Assembly: GCA_002353575.1 (NCBI GenBank)
Contig: DEJQ01000035.1
Span: 12,006-76,005, forward strand
DNA: 64,000 nt
DNA from: Prevotellaceae bacterium UBA2744
GTDB taxonomy: Bacteria; Bacteroidota; Bacteroidia; Bacteroidales; Bacteroidaceae
Direction of reading: 5' to 3'
How positions within the stretch are numbered: the stretch's first letter is position 1; each line of letters opens with the position of its first letter. Shown here one piece after another: positions 18,229 to 26,535 of the stretch. The translations under genes were made by a program, and so were the position numbers. The notes beneath the pieces are model-generated. The model saw nothing but the letters and a program-made list of their open reading frames with translations. It searched no databases and was not told where the DNA came from.

Positions 18229-19410
18229 ATGGCAAAAGAAAAATTCGAACGTACCAAACCGCACGTAAACATCGGTACAATCGGTCACGTTGACCACGGT
18301 AAGACAACTCTTACAGCTGCTATCACTACAGTACTCGCAAAGCAGGGTCTGTCAGAAGTTAAGTCTTTCGATCAGATTGACAATGCTCCAGAAGAGAAGG
18401 AGCGTGGTATCACTATCAATACTGCACACGTTGAGTATGAAACAGCAAAGCGTCACTATGCTCACGTTGACTGTCCGGGACACGCCGACTATGTAAAGAA
18501 CATGGTTACTGGTGCTGCTCAGATGGATGGTGCTATCATCGTAGTTGCTGCAACTGATGGTCCTATGCCACAGACTCGTGAGCACATCCTGCTCGCTCGT
18601 CAGGTGAACGTACCACGTCTTGTTGTATTCATGAACAAGTGTGATATGGTTGACGATCCAGAAATGCTTGACCTCGTTGAGATGGAAATGCGTGACCTGC
18701 TCGCACAGTATGAGTTTGAAGATGATACTCCATTCATCCGCGGTTCTGCTCTTGGAGCACTTAATGGTGTTAAAGAGTGGGAAGACAAGATCATGGAGCT
18801 TATGGATGCTTGTGACACTTGGATTCAGGAACCAGTTCGTGCTGTCGATAAGCCATTCTTGATGCCAGTTGAAGACGTATTCTCTATCACAGGTCGTGGT
18901 ACAGTTGCTACTGGTCGTATCGAAACAGGTGTTATCAAGGTAGGTGACGAAGTTCAGCTTCTCGGTCTTGGTGAAGATGCTAAATCTGTTGTAACCGGTG
19001 TTGAAATGTTCCGTAAGATTCTTGATGAAGGTCAGGCTGGTGATAACGTAGGTCTGCTTCTCCGTGGTATTGATAAGAAGGACGTAAAGCGTGGTATGGT
19101 TATTACACACCCAGGAGTTATCACTCCTCACAAGGGCTTCAAGGCTTCTATCTACGTGCTGAAGAAAGAAGAAGGCGGTCGTCACACTCCATTCAAGAAC
19201 CACTATCGTCCACAGTTCTACCTCCGTACCATGGACTGTACAGGTGAAATTTCTCTGCCAGACGGAGTAGAAATGGTTATGCCAGGTGATAACGTTGAAA
19301 TCAAGGTTGAACTTATCTACCCAGTAGCTATCAACGTAGGTCTGCGTTTTGCTATCCGCGAAGGTGGTCGTACAGTAGGTTCTGGTCAGGTAACAGAGGT
19401 ATTCGACTAA
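18229..19410 (+). CDS. tuf: Elongation factor Tu
   Basis: A 393-residue GTPase that delivers aminoacyl-tRNA to the ribosome. G1 GHVDHGKT is at 19-26, followed by the G3 motif DCPGH and the G4 motif NKCD. Domains 2 and 3 are complete to the end (GRTVGSGQVTEVFD). Codon use is strongly biased, as expected for a highly expressed gene. Confidence 0.99.
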   Translation: MAKEKFERTKPHVNIGTIGHVDHGKTTLTAAITTVLAKQGLSEVKSFDQIDNAPEEKERGITINTAHVEYETAKRHYAHVDCPGHADYVKNMVTGAAQMDGAIIVVAATDGPMPQTREHILLARQVNVPRLVVFMNKCDMVDDPEMLDLVEMEMRDLLAQYEFEDDTPFIRGSALGALNGVKEWEDKIMELMDACDTWIQEPVRAVDKPFLMPVEDVFSITGRGTVATGRIETGVIKVGDEVQLLGLGEDAKSVVTGVEMFRKILDEGQAGDNVGLLLRGIDKKDVKRGMVITHPGVITPHKGFKASIYVLKKEEGGRHTPFKNHYRPQFYLRTMDCTGEISLPDGVEMVMPGDNVEIKVELIYPVAINVGLRFAIREGGRTVGSGQVTEVFD

Positions 19411-19515
19411 TCAATCGCTCTTAGTCAGATTCTGTTCTGATATAGATGCAATCAATGATAAGTTGAGGGTAAGGGTTTCGAACTTTAGTTTGTTATACTA
19501 TCCCTCAACTAATCT

Positions 19516-19588
19516 ACGGGAATAGCTCAGTTGGCAGAGCACTGGTCTCCAAAACCAGGTGTCGGGAGTTCGAGCCTCTCTTCCCGTG
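19516..19588 (+). tRNA. tRNA-Trp (CCA anticodon)
   Basis: The acceptor stem ACGGGAA pairs with TTCCCGT, and the discriminator base is G. The anticodon stem CTGGT/ACCAG encloses CTCCAAA, giving anticodon CCA. The terminal CCA is not encoded, unlike tRNA-Thr upstream. secE begins 20 bp later, so the tRNA is probably cut from the same transcript. Confidence 0.97.
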
Positions 19589-19608
19589 CTAATAGTAAGA
19601 ATAAAGGT

Positions 19609-19803
19609 ATGCTTAGAAAAGTTATCAATTATTGCAAAGAATCATACGATGAACTTGTTCATAAGTGTTCTTGGCCTTCATATAAAGAGTTGACAAATAG
19701 TGCAGTGATAGTTTTATCTGCTTCCATTATCATTGCAATTGTTGTCTTCGTCATGGACTCTTTCTTTGAAGAGGTTATGAAACTTGTCTATTCACTCTTT
19801 TAA
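19609..19803 (+). CDS. secE: Preprotein translocase subunit SecE
   Basis: A 64-residue protein with one C-terminal membrane helix (VIVLSASIIIAIVVFVMDSFF) preceded by the conserved amphipathic WPSYKEL segment. It stabilises SecY in the Sec channel. The ATG at 19609 has AAAGG just upstream; the frame continues into the tRNA, so a longer start is excluded. nusG follows at 17 bp. Confidence 0.95.
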   Translation: MLRKVINYCKESYDELVHKCSWPSYKELTNSAVIVLSASIIIAIVVFVMDSFFEEVMKLVYSLF

Positions 19804-19820
19804 TTTTCAGGAGGTTAAAA

Positions 19821-20372
19821 ATGGCTGAAATTGAGAAGAATTGGTATGTGTTGCGTACTATTAGTGGCAAGGAATCTAATGTCAAGGAATATATTGAACT
19901 TGATATGAAGAATCATGGTTACGAACAGTATGTCACACAGGTCCTCATTCCGACAGAGAACGTCATAAAGACAACTGCTACAAACAAGCGAGTTGAACAG
20001 AAGAGAAATCTTCTGCCTGGCTACGTTTTGGTTGAAGCCGCTCTTGTTGGAGAAATTCCTCATATGCTCCGTAATACTCCTGGTGTCCTCGGCTTTATTG
20101 GTGGTATGGATAAACCATCCCCAGTGCGCCAGTCTGAATTAAACCGTATGCTCGGTGTCGGTTCAGAAGAAGAAACATCTCCAATGAATGTACAGACAGA
20201 CTTTGCTGTCGGTGAAACAGTAAAGGTCGCTGATGGTCCATTCAGTGGTTTTGACGGAACAATTGAAAGCGTTAATACAGACAAGCAGAAACTTAAAGTG
20301 TCGGTTAAGATTTTCGGGCGTGTAACGCCGCTCGAGTTGAGCTTTGCACAGGTTTCAAAAGAGATGGCTTGA
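19821..20372 (+). CDS. nusG: Transcription termination/antitermination factor NusG
   Basis: 183 residues. The N-terminal NGN domain starts KNWYVLRTISGKE and contains LLPGYVLVEA; the C-terminal KOW domain is GETVKVADGPFSGFDGTIE. It binds RNA polymerase and couples it to ribosomes or Rho. It has the housekeeping context secE-nusG-rplK, which separates it from the capsule-linked UpxY paralogues. The start has a clear GGAGG site (caggaggtt). Confidence 0.97.
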   Translation: MAEIEKNWYVLRTISGKESNVKEYIELDMKNHGYEQYVTQVLIPTENVIKTTATNKRVEQKRNLLPGYVLVEAALVGEIPHMLRNTPGVLGFIGGMDKPSPVRQSELNRMLGVGSEEETSPMNVQTDFAVGETVKVADGPFSGFDGTIESVNTDKQKLKVSVKIFGRVTPLELSFAQVSKEMA

Positions 20373-20422
20373 TGTTACGCAGGCTAAATCTTTATCGTTA
20401 ATTAATTAATAAATCAATCAAA

Positions 20423-20845
20423 ATGGCTAAAGAAGTTGCTGGATTAATCAAATTACAGATTAAAGGTGGCGCTGCAAATCCATCTCCACCAGTAGGACCT
20501 GCTCTTGGTTCTAAGGGTATCAACATAATGGATTTCTGTAAAGCATTCAACGCCAGAACTCAGGATAAGGCTGGTAAGGTACTTCCAGTTGTTATTACTT
20601 ACTATGCAGACAAGTCTTATGATTTCGTGATCAAGACCCCTCCTGCTGCAGTTCAGTTAATGGAAGCAGCAAAGGTAAAGAAGGGTTCAGCTGAGCCAAA
20701 CCGTAAAAAAGTAGCTACAGTTACATGGGATCAAGTACGTGCTATCGCAGAAGATAAGATGCCTGATCTGAATTGCTTTACAATTGAGTCAGCTATGGCT
20801 ATGATTGCTGGTACAGCAAGAAGTATGGGTATTACTGTAAAGTAA
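20423..20845 (+). CDS. rplK: 50S ribosomal protein L11
   Basis: A 140-residue protein with the N-terminal GLIKLQIKGGAANPSPPVGPALG segment in which the prolines contact the GTPase centre, and the C-terminal RNA-binding domain (IAGTARSMGI). It binds 23S rRNA at the thiostrepton region. It lies between nusG and rplA, as in most bacteria. Confidence 0.98.
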   Translation: MAKEVAGLIKLQIKGGAANPSPPVGPALGSKGINIMDFCKAFNARTQDKAGKVLPVVITYYADKSYDFVIKTPPAAVQLMEAAKVKKGSAEPNRKKVATVTWDQVRAIAEDKMPDLNCFTIESAMAMIAGTARSMGITVK

Positions 20846-20881
20846 TGATGTCCCTGGTAACAATTTAAAAATTCAATCAAG

Positions 20882-21574
20882 ATGAGTAAACTAACAAAAA
20901 ATCAGAAGGCAGTTGCTGACAAGGTTGAAACAGGGAAAGCATATACTCTTGCAGAAGCATCACAGCTTGTGAAGGATATTACTTTCACTAAGTTTGACGC
21001 GTCGCTCGACATCGATATCCGTCTTGGAGTTGACCCTCGTAAGGCAAACCAGATGGTACGTGGTGTTGTATCTCTCCCTAACGGAACTGGTAAAGAGGTT
21101 CGTGTGCTTGCACTCGTTACTTCTGATCAGGTTACTGCTGCTACAGAAGCTGGTGCCGACTATGTTGGTCTTGAAGAGTATATCGACAAGATTAAAGGTG
21201 GTTGGACAGACATTGACGTAATCATCACTATGCCGTCATGCATGGGTAAGATTGGTGCTCTCGGTCGTGTTCTCGGTCCTCGTGGACTTATGCCTAACCC
21301 CAAAAGTGGTACGGTTACAATGGATGTGGCAAAAGCAATTCGTGAAGTAAAGCAAGGTAAGATAGATTTCAAGGTCGATAAGTCTGGTATCGTTCATGCG
21401 TCAATCGGCAAGGTCTCTTTCTCTGCAGAGAAGATTGCACAGAACGCTCAGGAATTTATCAATACTATCATCAAGCTCAAACCTGCTACTGCTAAAGGTA
21501 CTTACATCAAGAGTATTTTCCTATCAAGTACAATGAGTAAGGGAATCAAAATTGACCCAAAGTCTGTTGAATAA
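20882..21574 (+). CDS. rplA: 50S ribosomal protein L1
   Basis: A 230-residue stalk protein with the conserved domain II segment MGKIGALGRVLGPRGLMPNPK. It helps release E-site tRNA and in other bacteria represses its own operon by binding the mRNA leader; I did not identify that site here. Confidence 0.98.
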   Translation: MSKLTKNQKAVADKVETGKAYTLAEASQLVKDITFTKFDASLDIDIRLGVDPRKANQMVRGVVSLPNGTGKEVRVLALVTSDQVTAATEAGADYVGLEEYIDKIKGGWTDIDVIITMPSCMGKIGALGRVLGPRGLMPNPKSGTVTMDVAKAIREVKQGKIDFKVDKSGIVHASIGKVSFSAEKIAQNAQEFINTIIKLKPATAKGTYIKSIFLSSTMSKGIKIDPKSVE

Positions 21575-21591
21575 TTAAAACGCAAGGAATC

Positions 21592-22113
21592 ATGAAGAAA
21601 GAAGATAAAGCTTTACTTATTGATAGCCTCGTTGAGACGCTCAACAGCTATCCTCATTTTTACGTAGTTGATGTAACGGCTCTTGATTCTACTACAACAA
21701 GCGAACTTCGTCGCGAGTGTTTCAAGAATGAAATCAAACTTCAGGTTGTAAAGAATACTCTTTTCATCAAGGCTCTTGAAAGAAAGGGCGGTGAGGAGTT
21801 TGATGCACTGAAACCTATTCTTAAGAATACTACAGGTATTATGTTCTGCCAAACAGCGAACGTACCTGCAAAGATGATTAAGAGTTTCGCAAAGGATCAT
21901 GGCGATATGCCAGCTCTCAAGGGCGCTTATGCAGAAGAAAGTTGCTACATTGGTGCAGATCAGCTCAACACACTTGCTGCAATCAAGAGCAAGAAAGAAC
22001 TTATTGCAGACGTTATCGCCGCTCTCGAAGGACCGACAAACAGTGTTCTTTCTGCACTCGATGCTGGAACTACTATTCATGGATTGCTTGATGCAATCGA
22101 GAACAAAGGTTAA
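21592..22113 (+). CDS. rplJ: 50S ribosomal protein L10
   Basis: A 173-residue stalk base protein that anchors L7/L12 dimers. The N-terminal domain contains TTSELRRECFKNEIKLQVVKNTL, typical of L10, and the C-terminal helix follows. It begins 17 bp after rplA. Confidence 0.97.
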   Translation: MKKEDKALLIDSLVETLNSYPHFYVVDVTALDSTTTSELRRECFKNEIKLQVVKNTLFIKALERKGGEEFDALKPILKNTTGIMFCQTANVPAKMIKSFAKDHGDMPALKGAYAEESCYIGADQLNTLAAIKSKKELIADVIAALEGPTNSVLSALDAGTTIHGLLDAIENKG

Positions 22114-22188
22114 TTGCCCAATAGGCAAAGCCACCCCAATTTTTTAAAGTAAAAAATAGTACAAACAATAATTAAAAATTTTAAGACG

Positions 22189-22566
22189 ATGGCAGATATT
22201 AAAGCTATTGCTGAAGAATTGGTAAATTTGACAGTAAAAGAAGTTACAGAACTTAAAGCTATCCTCAAGGATGAGTATGGAATTGAACCAGCTGCTGCAG
22301 CTGTTGCTGTTGCTGCAGGTCCAGCTGCAGGCGGCGAAGCTGCTGCTGAAGAGAAAACATCTTTCGATGTAGTTCTCAAGAGCGCAGGTGCTGCTAAGCT
22401 TGGTGTTGTAAAGGCAGCTAAGGAAGCTCTTGGTCTTGGTCTGAAAGAGGCTAAGGATCTCGTAGATGGTGCTCCTTGCAACGTTAAGGAAGGTGTAGAT
22501 AAGGCTACAGCTGAGGCTGTTAAGGCTGCACTTGAAGCTGCAGGTGCTGAGGTAGAGATTAAGTAA
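22189..22566 (+). CDS. rplL: 50S ribosomal protein L7/L12
   Basis: 125 residues with an N-terminal dimerisation helix, an Ala-rich hinge (residues about 36-55) and the conserved C-terminal factor-binding domain (VKAAKEALGLGLKEAKDLVDGAP). It recruits translational GTPases. A strong hairpin separates it from rpoB. Confidence 0.98.
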   Translation: MADIKAIAEELVNLTVKEVTELKAILKDEYGIEPAAAAVAVAAGPAAGGEAAAEEKTSFDVVLKSAGAAKLGVVKAAKEALGLGLKEAKDLVDGAPCNVKEGVDKATAEAVKAALEAAGAEVEIK

Positions 22567-22583
22567 TTTACCTTAGATAACTC

Positions 22584-22625
22584 AAAAGGTTAAGAATCCT
22601 CAGGTTGAGGATTCTTAACCTTTTT
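22584..22625 (+). terminator. Attenuator/terminator between rplL and rpoB
   Basis: An 18-bp perfect stem (AAAAGGTTAAGAATCCTC and its complement) with a 5-nt loop runs into a T run. It is 80 bp upstream of rpoB, with no strong promoter box seen after it. It may act as a partial terminator that lowers rpoBC expression relative to ribosomal proteins. Confidence 0.85.
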
Positions 22626-22704
22626 GTGTCTTTTCACGACATAATCATAAATAAGAGAATCGATATATACTCTTGTTACAGTTTTAAATTAATAAAATCA
22701 GAAG

Positions 22705-25700
22705 ATGTCTAAAATCATCAACAATCGAGTAAACTTTGCAACGGTAAAGAATCCGATGCCTTATCCTGACTTTCTTGATGTTCAGTTGAAGTCGTTTAAG
22801 GATTTCTTGCAGCTTGACACCCCGCCAGAAAAGCGCAAGAAAGACGGTCTTTACAAGGTATTTGCAGAGAATTTCCCTATTCAAGACACTCGTAATAACT
22901 TCGTGCTTGAGTTCTTGGATTATTATATTGATGCACCTCGCTATTCTATTGAGGAGTGTTTGGAGCGCGGTCTGACTTATAGTGTGCCATTGAAGGCTAA
23001 ACTGAAACTCTACTGTTCCGACCCTGACCATGAGGACTTTGACACAGTTATTCAGGATGTGTTCCTCGGTCCTATTCCTTACATGACAGAGAGTGGTACA
23101 TTCGTCATCAACGGTGCCGAGCGAGTAGTAGTATCACAGTTGCATCGTTCTCCAGGCGTGTTCTTCGGTTCTAGTGTTCATGCAAACGGTACACCTCTTT
23201 TCTCTGCTCGTATCATCCCATTCAAGGGCTCATGGATCGAATTTGCAACTGACATCAATAATGTGATGTATGCTTACATCGATCGTAAAAAGAAATTACC
23301 TGTAACAACTCTTCTTCGTGCTATTGGTTTCGAGTCAGATAAGGATATCTTGAGCATATTCGATTTGGCTGAAGAGGTTAAGGTTACAGCGACAAACCTT
23401 AAGAAATTGAAGGGGCGTAAATTAGCAGCCCGTGTTCTTAAGTCATGGAATGAAGATTTTGTTGATGAAGATACTGGCGAGGTTGTATCTATTGAACGTA
23501 ATGAGGTAATAATCGAACGTGAAACTGCTCTTGAACAAGATCAGATTGATCTGATTCTTGAGTCTGGTGTTGAGTCTATCCTTGTACACAACGAGAATGT
23601 GAACAGTTCGGATTTCTCTATTATTTTCAACACCCTTCAGAAAGACCCAAGTAACTCTGAAAAGGAGGCTGTAGTATATATCTACCGTCAGCTTCGCAAT
23701 GCAGACCCGGCTGATGATGCCAGTGCACGTGAAGTTATCAATAATCTCTTCTTTTCTGAGAAACGTTATGACCTTGGTGATGTAGGTCGTTACCGTATCA
23801 ATACAAAGTTGGGATTGAATACAGATCCAGATATCCGTGTGTTGACAAAGGAAGATATCATCGAAATTATCAAATATCTTGTAGAATTGGCTAATTCAAA
23901 GGCTGTTGTAGATGATATTGACCACTTGTCAAACCGTCGTGTGCGTACAGTTGGTGAGCAACTCTCTAACCAGTTTGCTATTGGTTTGGCACGTATGAGC
24001 CGTACTATTCGCGAACGAATGAATGTACGTGATAATGAGGTGTTCACTCCTACGGACTTGATCAATGCCAAGACTATCTCAAGCGTCATCAACTCATTCT
24101 TCGGAACTAACCCGTTGTCGCAGTTCATGGATCAGACTAATCCACTTGCAGAGGTAACTCACAAGCGTCGTCTCAGTGCACTTGGTCCTGGTGGTCTGTC
24201 TCGTGAACGTGCTGGTTTCGAAGTTCGTGACGTACACTATACTCACTATGGTCGTCTGTGTCCAATCGAGAGTCCTGAAGGTCCAAACATCGGACTTATC
24301 TCTTCTCTCTGTGTATATGCTAAAATCAACGATCTCGGATTTATCGAGACTCCTTACCGTCCTATCGTAGATGGCAAGGCTGATATAAATAATGATCATA
24401 TTGTATATCTGTCTGCAGAAGAAGAAACAGGCAAGATTATCGGTCAGGGCAATGCACCTTTGCGTGATGATGGCTCGTTCATACGTAAGGTGGTTAAGTG
24501 CCGTCAGGATGCCGACTATCCAGTTGTGCCTCCGACCGAAGTTGACTATATGGACGTCGCTCCTCAGCAGATTGCATCTATTGCTGCAGCTCTCATCCCA
24601 TTCCTTGAGCACGATGATGCTCACCGCGCGTTGATGGGCTCTAACATGATGCGCCAGGCAGTTCCACTTATCCGTACTGAGGCTCCTATTGTAGGTACAG
24701 GTATAGAAAAGCAGGTATGTGAAGACTCACGTACAATGATTACTGCTGAAGGTGATGGAGTTGTAGAATATGTAGATGCTACGACAATCCGTATTCTTTA
24801 CGATCGTACAGAAGATGAAGAATTCGTAAGTTTCGTTCCGGCTCTTAAAGAATACAAGATTCCGAAGTTCCGTCGTACTAATCAGAATATGACAATCGAC
24901 CTCCGTCCTATTTGTGATGCAGGTCAGCGTGTGAAGAAAGGCGACATACTTACCGAGGGATATGCTACAGAGGCTGGCGAACTCGCACTTGGCCGCAACC
25001 TTCTCGTTGCCTACATGCCTTGGAAGGGTTACAACTATGAAGATGCTATCGTGCTCAATGAGCGTCTCGTACGTGAAGATATTCTTACATCTGTTCACGT
25101 AGATGAATATTCACTTGAAGTACGTGAGACAAAACGCGGTCTTGAGGAGTTGACTTCTGATATTCCAAATGTAAGTGAAGAGGCAACAAAAGACCTTGAT
25201 GACAGTGGTATCGTACGTATCGGTGCCCGCATCGAACCAGGCGATATTCTTATCGGTAAGATTACTCCTAAGGGAGAGTCAGATCCTTCTCCTGAAGAGA
25301 AATTGCTTCGTGCCATCTTCGGTGACAAGGCAGGTGACGTCAAGGATGCATCCCTCAAGGCAACTCCGTCGCTCTCTGGTGTCGTAATCGACAAGAAACT
25401 CTTCTCTAAGGCTATCAAGACTCGTGCTTCTAAGGCTGAAGATAAGAAGATTCTTCCTAAGTACGACCAGGAGTTCGATGATAAGGTTAACGACTTGAAA
25501 GATATCCTTGTTGACAAGCTCCTTCAACTTACTCAGGGTAAGACATCTCAAGGAGTTAAGGACTTCATGGGCGCAGATCTCATTCCAAAGGGTGCTAAGT
25601 TCATTGCTGGTGCACTCTCTAACCTTGACTGGACGTCTGTTCAGCTTTCAGGTTGGACTGATGACGAACATACCAACCAGTTGATTCATGACCTCGTAAT

Positions 25701-26514
25701 AAACTACCTCAAGCAGTATAAACTTCTCGATGCGGAACTTAAGCGTAAGAAGTATGCTCTTACCATTGGTGACGAACTTCCGTCAGGCATTATTCAGATG
25801 GCTAAGGTCTATATTGCTAAGAAACGTAAGATTGGTGTAGGTGACAAGATGGCAGGACGCCACGGTAACAAAGGTATCGTTTCAAAGGTCGTTCGTCAGG
25901 AGGATATGCCATTCCTCGAGGATGGAACTCCTGTTGATATAGTGCTCAACCCACTTGGTGTGCCATCTCGTATGAACATCGGTCAGATATTCGAGACCGT
26001 TCTTGGTTACGCAGGTAAGAAGTTAGGCGTCAAGTTCTCTACTCCGATCTTTGATGGAGCTCGTCTTGAAGACCTTTGTGAATGGACTGACAAGGCAGGT
26101 TTGCCACGTTACAGCCGCACATATCTGTACAACGGTGAAACAGGCTTGCGTTTTGACCAGCCAGCCACAGTCGGTGTTACGTACATGCTCAAACTCGGTC
26201 ATATGGTTGAGGACAAAATGCACGCACGTTCTATCGGTCCGTACTCACTTATCACACAGCAGCCACTTGGTGGTAAGGCTCAGTTTGGTGGACAGCGTTT
26301 CGGAGAGATGGAAGTCTGGGCACTCGAGGCCTTCGGTGCATCTCATGTACTCCAGGAAATCCTTACCATCAAGTCCGACGACGTCACAGGTCGTAGCAAG
26401 GCCTACGAAGCTATCGTTAAGGGTGAGCCAATGCCTACTCCAGGTATTCCTGAGTCACTCAACGTATTGCTCCATGAGCTGCGCGGACTCGGTCTAAGCA
26501 TTACATTAGATTAA
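22705..26514 (+). CDS. rpoB: DNA-directed RNA polymerase subunit beta
   Basis: The 1269-residue beta subunit. The rifampicin region reads PLSQFMDQTNPLAEVTHKRR, so the equivalents of Asp516, His526 and Ser531 (E. coli numbering) are wild type, which predicts an intact rifamycin pocket. The conserved C-terminal segments GDKMAGRHGNKGIVSK and GGKAQFGGQRFGEMEVWALE are complete. The length is normal for Bacteroidetes. rpoC follows after 21 bp. Confidence 0.99.
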   Translation: MSKIINNRVNFATVKNPMPYPDFLDVQLKSFKDFLQLDTPPEKRKKDGLYKVFAENFPIQDTRNNFVLEFLDYYIDAPRYSIEECLERGLTYSVPLKAKLKLYCSDPDHEDFDTVIQDVFLGPIPYMTESGTFVINGAERVVVSQLHRSPGVFFGSSVHANGTPLFSARIIPFKGSWIEFATDINNVMYAYIDRKKKLPVTTLLRAIGFESDKDILSIFDLAEEVKVTATNLKKLKGRKLAARVLKSWNEDFVDEDTGEVVSIERNEVIIERETALEQDQIDLILESGVESILVHNENVNSSDFSIIFNTLQKDPSNSEKEAVVYIYRQLRNADPADDASAREVINNLFFSEKRYDLGDVGRYRINTKLGLNTDPDIRVLTKEDIIEIIKYLVELANSKAVVDDIDHLSNRRVRTVGEQLSNQFAIGLARMSRTIRERMNVRDNEVFTPTDLINAKTISSVINSFFGTNPLSQFMDQTNPLAEVTHKRRLSALGPGGLSRERAGFEVRDVHYTHYGRLCPIESPEGPNIGLISSLCVYAKINDLGFIETPYRPIVDGKADINNDHIVYLSAEEETGKIIGQGNAPLRDDGSFIRKVVKCRQDADYPVVPPTEVDYMDVAPQQIASIAAALIPFLEHDDAHRALMGSNMMRQAVPLIRTEAPIVGTGIEKQVCEDSRTMITAEGDGVVEYVDATTIRILYDRTEDEEFVSFVPALKEYKIPKFRRTNQNMTIDLRPICDAGQRVKKGDILTEGYATEAGELALGRNLLVAYMPWKGYNYEDAIVLNERLVREDILTSVHVDEYSLEVRETKRGLEELTSDIPNVSEEATKDLDDSGIVRIGARIEPGDILIGKITPKGESDPSPEEKLLRAIFGDKAGDVKDASLKATPSLSGVVIDKKLFSKAIKTRASKAEDKKILPKYDQEFDDKVNDLKDILVDKLLQLTQGKTSQGVKDFMGADLIPKGAKFIAGALSNLDWTSVQLSGWTDDEHTNQLIHDLVINYLKQYKLLDAELKRKKYALTIGDELPSGIIQMAKVYIAKKRKIGVGDKMAGRHGNKGIVSKVVRQEDMPFLEDGTPVDIVLNPLGVPSRMNIGQIFETVLGYAGKKLGVKFSTPIFDGARLEDLCEWTDKAGLPRYSRTYLYNGETGLRFDQPATVGVTYMLKLGHMVEDKMHARSIGPYSLITQQPLGGKAQFGGQRFGEMEVWALEAFGASHVLQEILTIKSDDVTGRSKAYEAIVKGEPMPTPGIPESLNVLLHELRGLGLSITLD

Positions 26515-26535
26515 TAACAAAGAAGATATACAAAG

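Noticed and set aside
19463..19508. Hairpin between tuf and tRNA-Trp (TTGAGGG / CCCTCAA) as a terminator
   Set aside because: The stem is only 7 bp, the loop is over 30 nt and no T run follows, so it was not annotated.
21613..22134. 173-codon open frame opposite rplJ
   Set aside because: It exactly shadows a highly expressed ribosomal protein gene and has a low-complexity Cys/Leu-rich product.
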